Part shown: piece after piece, positions 12,000 to 21,754 of the stretch | Numbering within the stretch: position 1 is the first letter of the stretch | Layout: the number at the start of each line of letters is the position of its first letter | From: Saccoglossus kowalevskii | Taxonomy: Eukaryota; Hemichordata; Enteropneusta; Harrimaniidae | Length of the DNA stretch: 21,754 bases | Reading direction: 5' to 3' | Assembly (NCBI RefSeq): GCF_000003605.2 | Contig: NW_003129357.1 | Location: 608,307-630,060 of the forward strand | Notes under the pieces: generated by a model | The model's input: only the letters and a program-made list of their open reading frames with translations | What the model was told of the DNA's origin: nothing | Database searches by the model: none | Made by a program: the position numbers and the translations under genes

Positions 12000-12420
12000 A
12001 GGGACATGTAGAAGTCAACGCGCACAGAACAAACGAGTGAAACACATTGATAACAAAATCCACAAGAGCAAGACAAAACACAACAGGTATACACAACATC
12101 ACATAGTCAAATCAATAAAAGATATATGAACTCCATAGTATACATGGAGTGATGTTAGTGATTCGAAAAGTGTACGCACATCCGGCTCCACACGGAGCAC
12201 CCGTCATATATTACACTGAATAATAACTAACGAGTACATCACAATACTTACAAGTACACGACAACAAATATGCAACACAAACTTACTGGCTAACGAGCAT
12301 ATTGCAGTACAGCTCTATAATGAAAGTCACACAGAAAAAAAAACGACTGACAGCAAAGCAGAAGCACAAAAGCAGTACATCACAGAATGTAAAATCATTT
12401 GACGAAAAATATAATGATCG
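12000..12420 (+). other. Strand-asymmetric A-rich, T-poor region with two hairpins
   Basis: The plus strand is strikingly poor in T: across 12001-12120 I count about 60 A to 15 T. Such skew often marks transcribed DNA, untranslated regions or retroelement bodies. Two perfect stems lie inside: ACTCCAT (12130-12136) with ATGGAGT (12144-12150) around a 7-base loop, and GCTCC (12185-12189) with GGAGC (12194-12198) around ACAC. All three frames are interrupted by stops, so this is not a simple exon. A non-coding transcript or a degraded repeat is possible. Confidence 0.35.
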
Positions 12421-13185
12421 CATGGTGAACACCAACAAACGTTTAAGGTAGTTCAGATAGTAAATAATTTTGACTTTAAAATCTCATGTTATTGTATGAA
12501 ATATTTACACTTTATCGCCATGTACTCTTGTAGTGCTTTTACAAACTGGTATTTGACAAACGGACACACAGAGAAATTCGCAGGATCAAATCATTTTGTA
12601 ACATACACTCTCTGATAGTTGATTGGTATTTACACATACATCCGTTACTGTTTCCCTCCCGGAAATCGAAAATACACCCCAAAATATTCCCGATAACTGA
12701 TAATATGTGAAAAAGCCAAGCAAATTGTTCTAAAAAAACAAATAAAACATCCCACTCGATCATCATACTCGACAACGTTGAACTATGTTAGTCTGGAGTG
12801 ATTGCATGAACAAATTCAATACAAAAGAGCGAGGATATTCAGTTTTACCTTCACATCGGGGCATTTGTTCAATTCTTATGGTGATTTACTTGAATCAATC
12901 GCTGTACGTGGCATGTGTTGAATCAGATCATTCGCAGGATAAACTATACAACTTTGAAATCTTGTAGTATGAGAAAAAGTAATTAAACATGTCGAGATTA
13001 TTAATAAGCAAGGCAATTATTGGACATGATATGACTTGGAAAGTCCCTTCGTATTTGTGGAGCAGTGTAACTGAGGATATCGTCGCCTTGCAATTCCATA
13101 TAAAATATATGTATACTTTTAAATGCAGAAACCATAATTATTGGATACACAGAAATATACTAAAATCAAATACCTGTTTCTCAAG
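12421..13185. other. Non-coding stretch upstream of a possible exon
   Basis: No gene is recognised. Short frames on both strands (12539-12775 minus, 12785-12967 plus, 12989-13189 plus) lack motifs. If the exon at 13186-13371 is real, this would be its intron. I could not identify an upstream exon or a convincing donor site. Confidence 0.4.
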
Positions 13186-13371
13186 ATAAAATCAGCGGAT
13201 GCGAAGATTCCTTTGATAGAACATGGATACACCGGGATGTGCCGTGAGTGCGTGAAACAGATATCGAGAAAAACAAGGAGATTTGAACAATTTAGTGCTA
13301 AATTGGACACCAAAATTGATGAAACGATTTCAGAAAATTGGCGAGATACGTTGATTAAGTCATCTCAATGA
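13186..13371 (+). CDS. Possible terminal exon with C-x2-C motif and charged helix
   Basis: An open stretch of 61 codons ends in TGA at 13369-13371. It is preceded by a plausible splice acceptor: TACCTGTTTCTCAAG with AG at 13184-13185, and a TACTAAAA branch-point-like word about 22 bases upstream. The peptide has Met-Cys-Arg-Glu-Cys at residues 18-22, a possible zinc-binding C-x2-C. A strongly charged segment follows (Lys, Arg, Glu, Asp at about half of residues 23-60) with Phe, Leu and Ile spaced as in an amphipathic helix. This is unlike the hydrophobic, low-complexity frames elsewhere in the window. I recall that some invertebrate zinc-finger and transposon-derived proteins have an N-terminal module of two C-x2-C pairs followed by a helix; the first pair would lie upstream and was not found. 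It may instead be a fragment of a decayed transposable element, or chance. Function unknown. Confidence 0.3.
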   Translation: MKSADAKIPLIEHGYTGMCRECVKQISRKTRRFEQFSAKLDTKIDETISENWRDTLIKSSQ

Positions 13372-14890
13372 CGTCGGCTTGCGATTAAATTTGATATCAA
13401 ACACGTGTGAATGTCTCGGTATTGGTTAAAAACGTATAGATTAGGCCAGCCACGGCAAAATTAATTGCCCATCTGTTGATCCCAACTAGAAAAATGCATA
13501 ATGGATCAACTGAATGAGATTATGATTGAAATTTGAATAGAATCAAACAATTATGATCCAAATTGAACATAGTGGATCTGTCCCCGCAACTTGAACACCT
13601 GGGCAGATGCGGAAAAACGATACAAATTCGATTTTCCACTGCGCAGTAATCAATCATCTGTCTCCCTTTAATTTAATAGAAAGCCAAATAGTAACACTCG
13701 AAGCGATAGTTTTCAAAGAAAATGTTTTCGCATGATTAAAAAACAACAATAACAATTCTGTGGCACACAGTTAAGCAATGCAGTTATAGTTTTTCTGTTT
13801 ATGCTATTTATTAGACCACCCGTCAATATTACTATGCGCACATCCAGAAAACCGAATTGAACTTTAACTCACAGAAACTCGACAACATGATGTATAAGAT
13901 GCAATTTACATGTCTCAGAATGCTGAAAACAGTGTTAGTGTCACAAAGAACTAAGTTATTAAAACAATATTGGTAAATTATTAAGCGCTTGTTCAAGAAA
14001 ATACATATACTGGGTGGACTGGATAATATTCCAAATGTCATTACTTTTAAGTAGTTTATATTGTTCAGAATATATATCCTATGAATCTACTTTTTTTTCA
14101 ATACAGTAGTATCTTATAACATTTAACTCGGCTCAAACCAATTTTGCATATTGCAATAGAATTACAGAAATAAACTAAATCTCCTTTATTAACGATGTTT
14201 TATCTAAGATGGCGCTCCTTTCGAGCAACACATGCTTTATACCACTTTCCCCACGCATTAAAATAACATTTAAGTTTATAACGTCATATTAGATTAATAG
14301 AATACACAAGCAAGTATGACGGTAAAACAAAAAACAATTAAAAAATCATAGTTGAGCGCTAATGTTCATACTTTTCCAGTTAACCAAATTCAGCTTCTAC
14401 ACAAATTGGCTGTGAGACGTACTCACGTTTCGATCTCTTGAAATAACTATGATTCTTTAAAAAATACATGAACCAAATAAACTAATAATCGCAGAATTGG
14501 AATCTCCGGCGGGCAATTACCGTCCTTCTGTTACCATAGGGGAACGAAAAATACGCAAACGCCCTCCTCTACGCAGATCGCAATTAGAAACAAATATCAA
14601 TTGACTCGTCACAGTCTTTCAAGAGTTCTCGGTCTTACAAATCCACTTAATGCGACGTACTATACGTTCGCTATTAACTCCCTCGTTCCCAATTATACTC
14701 ATCGATGATTGACGGTGAGTATCATAACTATTGAACAGAAATGAGATTTGTATCCCCGAGTTGGTGAATTCTCGTATAGGGTAATACATGTTCGTTGGCT
14801 TTCTTGAAATGTACATAATATGTAATTGGGGCTGGTTTCAAGTCTTAAAACTAACTAGAACCCCGAGTGTGCTTTGATAGCATTGAAATT
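13372..14890. other. Non-coding stretch, no gene recognised
   Basis: About 1.5 kb. A TGACGTCG near 13370 differs from a CRE by one base. A YY1-type motif AAGATGGCG lies at 14206-14214. In some animals this motif sits close to transcription starts, but no promoter partner or gene is seen. Short frames on the minus strand (13832-14041, 14619-14816) show no features. Confidence 0.5.
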
Positions 14891-14901
14891 CACATACATA
14901 C

Positions 14902-14972
<71 letters not shown>
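14891..14972. repeat. (AT)n dinucleotide microsatellite with CATA leader
   Basis: A pure alternating AT tract runs from 14908 to 14972 (65 bases). It is preceded at 14891-14907 by imperfect CATA units (CACATACATACATATAC), a common evolutionary source of AT arrays. The minus-strand frame across it reads as Ile-Tyr repeats and is not a gene. The tract can extrude as a cruciform, and its length is likely polymorphic. Confidence 0.97.
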
Positions 14973-14975
<3 letters not shown>

Positions 14976-17029
14976 CAACGCAATGTACTTTCGTGAATGA
15001 TTGTCAGTGTCGTCATTGTTGACGTCAGATATTGTATCTAAAGTGTACACACATAACATAAGGCGTGAGCGCGAATTAATAGTTTTCAAATGAAGAAGCC
15101 ACAAAGTCATGGATGGCATAATAATAGAAATTATATAAAACTATCATGGCAACAGGTAGCGCCAAATGTTGAAAGAAGTCAACACCACGGAACAAGATAC
15201 AAACAATAAAATTGAGCAGTCCTGCGAAACTCTAAAAGTTACCCATTGTGTCACAAATAAAAGCTTAACCGTAAAAGAAACAACTCCTGAAAACGAGAAA
15301 CCTATATTGCCAAAGAGCGCAATAAGAGTACGATAGTTCTGGAGAATAAATAAACAAGTGAACACAAACAAAATCACATAATATTTTAAAACACGACAAT
15401 ACGTAAAAAGGTTACGATTCCAGTACACTGGGGTACAACATCTGCATCGATTTGTATGATGCAAACACGCTCGGTATTTAAATACACATATGTAATACAG
15501 TATGCAATTACCGAATTATCCAGCAACACACGATATGCATGAACCAACAGAGCTCGCATTCATTCATATGTACATCTCCTTGTACCCTACTGTGACATTC
15601 TAAATATCACTCCATTGCAAATTAATTATCACGCCCCGGTGATCAGTAATTTTGATTGTCATATATTAACTAGACGTGTAAGTAGTGGTCAGTGTGTATC
15701 AGCCAAATTACACACTTGAGTGAAGGACGGATAAACCGTAATTCATCAGACAGCGCTAACCTTCGACAGAACGGGGTTACATGTGAACTGTTGCACGCAC
15801 TAGAAACGAAACATACATAACATTCATGTTATTCATTATTGGTACTCCGGCGGCTTTGGTTGGAATTTTAAACATCATTTTAGAAGAAGCGAGACAAAGT
15901 TTAAATGGAGCTTCCTAAATTGCATTCTTATTAGCAAAATGATAGCCGCATTCAGTAATAGTATTACACCCACCTACTAGCTAGTGATCCCCCCCCCCCT
16001 CACGTAAAAGCGTACTTACATACCTCAAAAGCTTAGATTGCGACTCCGTTCAAGACATCTGGTACGAGACTGTCTACAGATTCACAACCAGCCGATTTTA
16101 ATGGACGCAATCGGTTGCTAGGATACCAAATCGTCGACGTAGAAATGAAAACATCAAATGATCTATATGTTCTGTGCAATTAGAGCCAAGAGCTCTTTTC
16201 ATTTGTTTAAGATATTTAAAGTGAAATTGAATTGCATTTCGTAAACGCTGCGCAAAATCTGCCTCGTGTCAAGGTTTTGCAAACATACTAGTATTATTAC
16301 GGATTTGTCAGCCTAAGTGACTAAATAGTTCTTTATTGTCACTGTATGTCTTCAAATTAAATGTTCAGAATACAAAACGTGTCACATACTGGATACAGGA
16401 CCACAAACGCCGCTTCTTGAAAACTTTACAAGAAAGGTCTCATTCTCGTTCTTGAATAGTCCCAATTGTCGTCTCTTGATACATCGAAAAAGCGCCGACT
16501 GAAAATCTTCGAAACAACAGCAACAACGATATATAGTCATACTGTCACGTAATGAGGAAAGGCTGTACTCACCGAACGCCATATACTATAAATATCACAG
16601 ATTTTCACAAATTATTTACTGCATATGCTTCTTTGTATATTGGTGATAAAATACAAATAGATAAATATTAAATATGTTTTAACATGCTTTTAGTTGCTAC
16701 AACGTGTATTTCATTTCGTGCATATCTCGATATTTTATATGAATGAGAGATCAGTTCCCTGGGTGTGGGGAAAACGATTTCGCCCTTTTTGATTTTCCCC
16801 GACTCTGTGAATTGACGTATGTACATGCTTTTTCATAGTAACATACTTAAACATGTGTGTTACGTTAGTAACATAGCGTCCACAGACGCATGTTATCGTA
16901 CTGGGATTGGCAGTATTGTATAAGTAGAAATGGTTGATAATAATTGTTATGATGCAACTGTTTTGGGTACGGGGGTAACATGCCATCACTGATTCTGACT
17001 TACATGGTTTATACAGACATTGATATCTC
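14973..17029. other. Non-coding stretch, no gene recognised
   Basis: About 2 kb without supported features. A CRE (TGACGTCA) lies at 15020-15027. A minus-strand frame of 106 codons (15144-15464) is hydrophobic because its strand is T-rich, and has no domain. A short homopolymer of about 10 C lies near 15989-15999. A further minus-strand frame (16735-17043) overlaps the start of the MITE and has no domain. Confidence 0.5.
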
Positions 17030-17032
17030 TTA

Positions 17033-17292
17033 GGCCAAAACAAAATTGTTTTGTTGCCCTCAGCGACCGACCGAAAAATATGAAATATCGGGTCACGTTT
17101 TTTTAAGCAGTAAAAAAGTGTTGCCTCTAAAAATTAACGATCCCGAACCGTTGTTTCATCCCCAGGGTGCCAGGGGATAAGTGGCGACTTTGCTTTGATC
17201 TGTATTTTTCTGAAGAAAAAAAAAATCCGACCGACCGACCGACCAAATTTTTTTAATTTTCCGACTTGAGGGCAACATAAGTTTTTTTGGCC
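17033..17292. mobile_element. PIF/Harbinger-like MITE, 260 bp, TTA target duplication
   Basis: The ends are inverted: GGCCAAAAC at 17033 and its counterpart ending TTTGGCC at 17292. An 11-base block, TGTTGCCCTCA (17052-17062) and its exact complement TGAGGGCAACA (17267-17277), anchors the inner part of the repeats. Each side is flanked by TTA (17030-17032 and 17293-17295), the 3-bp TWA target duplication typical of PIF/Harbinger transposons, whose termini commonly begin with GG. Inside are CGAC tetramer runs near both ends (about 17064-17073 and 17227-17244). A central ATCCCC (17158-17163) pairs with GGGGAT (17173-17178). It has no transposase and so is non-autonomous. The terminal structure and TTA duplication are seen directly; the superfamily call is inferred from them. 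Confidence 0.75.
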
Positions 17293-17295
17293 TTA

Positions 17296-17509
17296 CAGTA
17301 AAAATCGTTGCCTTACGAAATTGTTATGCCATAGTCCAAAATCGGTAGATGGACGTCGTTATTGAAAACCGATCCTACGGAAACCGTCAATAAGATTGTC
17401 AACGCTTTCACATCCGGCGATTTTAACCAACAAACGTGTCGAATGTCGTAAATTTATTTTAAAAATAAACGAATCGAAAATGAATGAAATTTTCTAGAAA
17501 TTTCGACTA
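17296..17509. other. Short spacer between MITE and pentamer array
   Basis: About 210 bases with no coding or structural feature that I can support. Confidence 0.5.
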
Positions 17510-17826
17510 CATAACATAACATAACATAACATAACATAACATAACATAACATAACATAACATAACATGAACATGACATGACATAACATGACATGACATGA
17601 CATGACATGACATGACATGACATGACATGACATGACATGACATGACATGACATGACATGACATGACATGACATGACATGACATGACATGACATGACATGA
17701 CATGACATGACATGACATGACATGACATGGCATGGCATGACATGACATGACATGACATGACATGCCATGACACGACACGACACGACACGACACGACACGA
17801 CACGACATAACATAACATAACATAAC
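17510..17826. repeat. Zoned pentanucleotide array (CATAA / CATGA / CACGA)
   Basis: About 63 five-base units are arranged in blocks: 11 CATAA (17510-17564), a 6-base CATGAA irregularity (17565-17570), two CATGA, one CATAA, 28 CATGA (17586-17725), two CATGG (17726-17735), five CATGA, one CATGC (17761-17765), one CATGA, seven CACGA (17771-17805) and four CATAA (17806-17825). The variants differ by single transitions. The zoning implies repeated local slippage after each mutation. Minus-strand open frames of 103-148 codons run across it and read as Met-Ser-Cys-His-Val repeats; they come from the repeat and are not genes. Confidence 0.97.
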
Positions 17827-18304
17827 TTCCGCACCAATTTGTTCATTCGCTTCGGGGTCAGTGTCTTGCTGACACCATACGTTTTAAAAACGGCTGTCAC
17901 TATTTTAGTGACTACTACGTCATCTATGATCTACTCTATTGCCACACAGCAGCGACCATGACGACCTATGAACGAACGAAATGCGGAACGAACGAAATGC
18001 CAAATATCAATGGACCCGAATGATACGATTGGTTGAAACCTTGTGCTCAGGTTCTCTGTGGGCTATTTGGCCAAGCTCGTCCCTTGTTGACATGACTACG
18101 TAGCTTCCTCTCCCATTGCCGTGTTGAATATTGTTTACCCTATTTTTCCTGTATTTTCTGGTTACTCCCAGATTTAGGTAATGGTATCTTCCGTCTGCGC
18201 ATACTTTAAAGAACGGCGAGTCTTCATGTTGAGACGATTTTTTTTTCAAGCTGATAACTTTGAAATATATTTCATATATAATCCCACAATTAGTTCTCTT
18301 AGTA
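17827..18304. other. Non-coding stretch beside the pentamer array
   Basis: The stretch contains a duplicated 16-mer at 17970-18001 (listed separately) and an inverted CCAAT (ATTGG) near 18031. An 80-codon minus-strand frame (18007-18249) is basic and polar but shows no recognised domain and no convincing splice sites. I leave it uncalled. Confidence 0.45.
17970..18001 (+). repeat. Tandem duplication of a 16-mer
   Basis: The unit GAACGAACGAAATGCG (17970-17985) is followed directly by a second copy differing only in the last base (17986-18001). Each unit contains two GAAC tetramers. It is a recent small tandem duplication with no apparent function. Confidence 0.9.
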
Positions 18305-18367
18305 TGACGTCAGCTGAAACGAGTGATTACCGTCTGTATAAAAGCAAGGATTTATATTACTTTCGCA
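18305..18367 (+). promoter_or_regulatory. Candidate core promoter: CRE, TATA box, initiator
   Basis: A perfect CRE (TGACGTCA, 18305-18312) is followed 24 bases later by a consensus TATA box (TATAAAAG, 18337-18344). Thirty bases after the start of the TATA box, an initiator-like CGCAGTA puts an A at 18367. This spacing is the one expected of a TATA-driven RNA polymerase II promoter. The first ATG downstream (about 18379) opens only a six-codon frame (Met-Ser-Ala-Ala-Asp-Lys), so any transcript is non-coding, spliced or translated from elsewhere. The motifs are seen directly; promoter activity is inferred. Confidence 0.4.
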
Positions 18368-18630
18368 GTAATCAGGAATGTCTGCTGCAGACAAATAAAA
18401 CTATAACAAGCTTAGTCTGAATCTAGCCATGTGATTGACTAAAGCTTACACTCGGTAATTATCCGCCGCCAAATATTATAATTTCTCCCGGACATTTATA
18501 CTCGACCAAATATTATCTCTTGCCGTTTAAAACCTTAAATTTCGTTTTATAAATTATTATTATTATTTGCAGACATACGGGACGTCAAAGCTAGGATTGA
18601 AGTTGTAAACTATCGTAGTAGAACTGTTCG
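18368..18630. other. Region downstream of candidate promoter, no gene recognised
   Basis: An 11-base direct repeat CCAAATATTAT lies at 18469-18479 and 18506-18516. An AATAAA-like word occurs near 18393, within 30 bases of the candidate start. No long open frame or clear splice donor is present. Confidence 0.4.
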
Positions 18631-18771
18631 AACGCCGCCATATCGCACAATACAATGTGGTAATCCATTGTCCAGTCACGTGTTCGCGTCTGGTTCTTCT
18701 ACCAATCACGTACGTTAAGTCCGTAAAATGTACACGTATTATATTGTTGTGGAATCTTGCGATCGGATTGG
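18631..18771. promoter_or_regulatory. Cluster of YY1-like, E-box and CCAAT motifs
   Basis: A GCCGCCAT word (YY1-type core, reverse) lies near 18634-18641, an E-box CACGTG at 18677-18682, a CCAAT box at 18702-18706 and an inverted CCAAT (ATTGG) at 18767-18771. The stretch is relatively CpG-rich. These motifs are typical of TATA-less promoters, but each is short and the cluster could be chance. No first exon is identified in either direction. Confidence 0.25.
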
Positions 18772-18857
18772 TGGAAACGGCTCAACCATGCAATGGTATC
18801 GTTTTGCATGCGAATGCCCCGCGTATGCTGTGTAGTGATTCGGCTCGTTTGAGCTAG

Positions 18858-21754
18858 TGAGTAAAACCTTATGGAAAATCGTAAAATATAAAAAAAAATG
18901 ATAGTTTCGCTATGTGATATGCATGTATTGTCTTTCCTGCATAACGTCACACCGGTAAGTTCAAATTGATTGTGCTAAAACCCAATATAAATAAATGATT
19001 ATTTTATTTTAACCCCCCCTCCCCAAAAAAAACAATAAAGTGCAACTGAATGATCTACTTTGAGAACCACCACCTTATTTAAATTAATACATTATCCTAA
19101 ATCACCACGAGAAAATGAATCCACCCCCTACTACTGCGTCACTTAGAAACGAAAAGGAGCAAGATTTCCTTTCAAAAGCTGACACACACCATAGATAACA
19201 TTGCGGGCAGAAGACCATTCTGTAGACTGGGTGATTGTAATTGTCGTCACATTGTAGAGCTCACACGGCGATCCTGTCATGGTTCAGTATTCAGTTTTCC
19301 ATTAACCACCAGGTGGCGGATGACAAACTCCAAATTATTCATTTAATACAAGAAGAATGAGCTGAAAGGCAAACGTTCTCTCTTGTGAGCGAAAAGACAC
19401 ATTTCATCAAAGTTTTCAATTATGTCAACCCCGACATGATCTCGTAGAGCGGCTGTAATCAGTCTTCGTTCCGAACTTTTTTGGCTAACGATTAAATACA
19501 GAAGTATTTGCCTTCAGTATATAATTTCAGTTAAACTATTATAAAACATATGGAACAGAGGAAACCATATTTATTTTTTGAAATGATTCTATGGTAAACT
19601 TTCCTAATAACATGTATTTGCGGTCGCCCTGTGCAAGTAATGAGACTTGAAAAGGTTATTATAATAACAGTCGTCAAGTTATAATCCGAGGTACATTGTG
19701 CTGATGTATTAAATTAACGAGCCCGCAAGTACAACGAGGTGCTGGATCCTCATTAAGTACAATTTGCTAAAGAAAACTTGCTTATTACACATTAATTCAT
19801 CATCTGCCTGAGAATCGTCATTAACTGGTTTTACATTAAAGTGTCAAACCCGGTAACATAAGCATAATACACACGTAGTAGAAACAACTATTTTTTTTTT
19901 TACAATTATGGCGGATGTAAATATGTCCTTATAAGAGCACGGTATACCTGGTGCGTTGACGCGCTGTTCCTGAAAATAATGAAAAAGTGCAGCGGCCGAT
20001 ATTTTAAGTACGTCACATGTGAACTATCATTGCTACTTTTATTATGGATGGCTATGCCGTGATTTGTTGAGACTTGTGCATTTGACGGGATAACAGGCAC
20101 GGAACTAAAACGCAATATATTAAAATCGATTGCATACAAATATTTTATTTAACAATCCACCATCTTTCAATTTTATTTAGTTTTTAACTTTTTTCAATTT
20201 TTCACAATTATATATGATCTCTACAAAAAATATTGTCCTATACAAATGTTTAATTATTGTGTTCGCATTTGTTAAACTTTCGTTGAACCTGTTTGTGTGA
20301 CACGCTAATAAAATAAGCACTACTAAATGAGCGTTATGATTGTGGTGAAAATCGTGGGCGACCGAGGCCAAGATTCTTAGCACAGCGATTCTGTAAATGC
20401 CATTGGCTAAATTTTATTAGACGCCTGCTTGCGGCAGGTAAACGGTAGAGACAGCGAATCTTGTCGAAAATGTGATGGCTGAATGTAGTCAGTAGAATGT
20501 TTCCCAATGTCAACTTGAACTTATTCATGTGATACGAGTTCATCTCACGCTTGTGGGAGTCGACGTGACAACCGCAGACAATATATACCATAACATGCTC
20601 TAAACTGTTGGGTATATTCGTTACTATCACCTCTGTCACATGTTATTATTTTCTCCAAATCCACATCAACATTCTTTTTATACTCACGTACGTGAAAGTA
20701 TTATTGTAGTCAACACATGGACACACAACGCAAAGAAACGAAACACATCATATTTCTAGAATACAAGAAGCGAATATTCCAATCTCATTTTTGTTATTTC
20801 TCGTCTGAGATTTCGTGAGCGTAACAAGCGCCTGAGTACATTATGATAGATGTGTACTAATATGTTATATATATAATTATATAAGTTGTTAGTGTATTTT
20901 TTTATTTTTATCTCATCGGTCACCGAGATCGTCGAATGTTGATAATAAAATTAAACACACAATCTACGTATTCAATATTATTCACTGACAATATTCGATA
21001 ATTTATTCATCTCAAGAACTCGTGACCAGTTCTCGTGACATTCAACCACTTTTCAAAATAAGAAGATCTTTGCTTTTGAGTTGGAATCATCTTCAGGATT
21101 TAACGGACAGTTACTTAGATGGCTTGATAATGTACATATGCCCAATGCTGACGTCATAGAACGTTACATTTAATTTGACAAGACACTTGAGAGAGTGAAA
21201 CCCCTGTGTCATAATGCCGCGTCATCCGGCGGCCAATCTCATATATGAAGCCATTTGCATAGTTCAAAAGTACCGCAATACAGACAAATCACTGTTTGCT
21301 TTAACATCTTAATATTATTGTGTCATAATAACTTACTGTAGTTTATATGGCGATACTTTTGAGACATTCTGTCATTTTTTAATGATTGAGATAAATGTGG
21401 CGTATCAACGTATTGCAGTGGTATGATATTTCATAACACACAATAAATCAAAATAGCCGCGATCGCCCTGTTGTATCACTTACTAGGTGTATTATATCCA
21501 GTTAGAGTACATATTCAAATAATCGGTCATGCGGTTCAGACGGAGTAACTTTCAGTTGGGAGTAGACAGTGTTTACCAATCGGCATGGCATGACGCATGC
21601 ACGGAGCGTGGGATGTCCACACACCATAGAACATTAGAAATCGCGATGGAAATAAAACCAATTATGGAAGATCAAATATAAAAAATCAACATCAATTTAT
21701 AATTAAAGCTTCCTGACTGGAATAATTTGTTTAGGTGTCACCATGAAATGAATG
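18858..21754. other. Non-coding stretch, no gene recognised
   Basis: Almost 2.9 kb of AT-rich DNA with no repeat array, inverted-repeat element or RNA gene visible. A CRE (TGACGTCA) lies at 21149-21156, an octamer (ATTTGCAT) at 21253-21260 and an ATGGCGG (YY1-type core) near 19909. A minus-strand frame of 101 codons (20334-20639) has a fairly balanced composition but no domain I recognise and no supporting splice or promoter signal. Confidence 0.55.

Noticed and set aside
12764-12775. ATACTCGAC shared with the terminus of the 8702-8942 element (also near 18498)
   Set aside because: Only nine to ten bases match, and no inverted partner lies nearby at either place, so solo ends of the element cannot be claimed.
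15144-15464. Minus-strand 106-codon hydrophobic frame resembling a membrane protein
   Set aside because: The hydrophobicity follows from a T-rich strand. There is no regular membrane-segment spacing, no motif and no splice or promoter context.
17454-17900. Minus-strand open frames of 103-148 codons rich in Cys, His, Met and Val
   Set aside because: They are translations of the pentamer array, whose period of 5 gives a stop-free repeating peptide in several frames at once. There is no independent coding evidence in the short unique flanks.
20334-20639. Minus-strand 101-codon frame with balanced composition
   Set aside because: No recognisable domain, no clear splice sites and no start context beyond an ATG. 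Frames of this length are expected by chance in 21.7 kb on six frames.

Overview
The window reads as non-coding nuclear DNA of an animal, most likely an invertebrate. It is AT-rich (about 36% GC by eye), and no bacterial-style gene packing, rRNA, tRNA or recognisable protein gene is visible on either strand. The longest open frames (up to about 148 codons) are microsatellite translations or frames with no recognisable domain. CpG is not depleted: a hand count gives about 18 CpG in the first 360 bases, near or above what the base composition predicts. That argues against a heavily methylated vertebrate genome and fits intergenic or intronic DNA of a marine invertebrate such as a mollusc, annelid, brachiopod or lancelet. 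The species cannot be named from this sequence.

Layout. Positions 1-4125 are mostly featureless, with a possible decayed Tc1/mariner-like fragment near 2094-2300 and a CpG-rich patch with a hairpin near 3490-3660. Then come a pure (TGTC)26 microsatellite at 4126-4229, a CRE-type site nested in a hairpin at 4774-4793, and a 54-unit (TTTA) microsatellite at 5321-5536. Positions 5537-8701 hold a pair of adjacent small hairpins (7087-7121) and a TATA-like sequence near 8077. A short non-autonomous element with 21-bp inverted ends lies at 8702-8942. A direct repeat with octamer (ATGCAAAT) sites lies at 10482-10665. A strongly A-rich, T-poor strand spans about 12000-12420 and carries two hairpins. 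A possible terminal coding exon with a C-x2-C motif lies at 13186-13371, and an (AT)n tract at 14908-14972.

The densest part is 17030-18800. It holds a 260-bp PIF/Harbinger-like MITE with TTA target duplications, a 317-bp pentanucleotide array built in zones of CATAA, CATGA and CACGA units, a duplicated 16-mer, a CRE + TATAAAAG + initiator arrangement that looks like a real core promoter (18305-18367), and a cluster of E-box, CCAAT and YY1-like motifs (18631-18771). Positions 18858-21754 show nothing beyond isolated motifs.

No genes work together here in any way I can demonstrate. The two items that could link to transcription are the possible promoter at 18305-18367 and the possible exon at 13186-13371, and nothing in the sequence connects them. 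I did not find a convincing novel biological system. The best second-look items are the two MITE-like elements, the zoned pentamer array, the CRE/TATA promoter and the C-x2-C exon.
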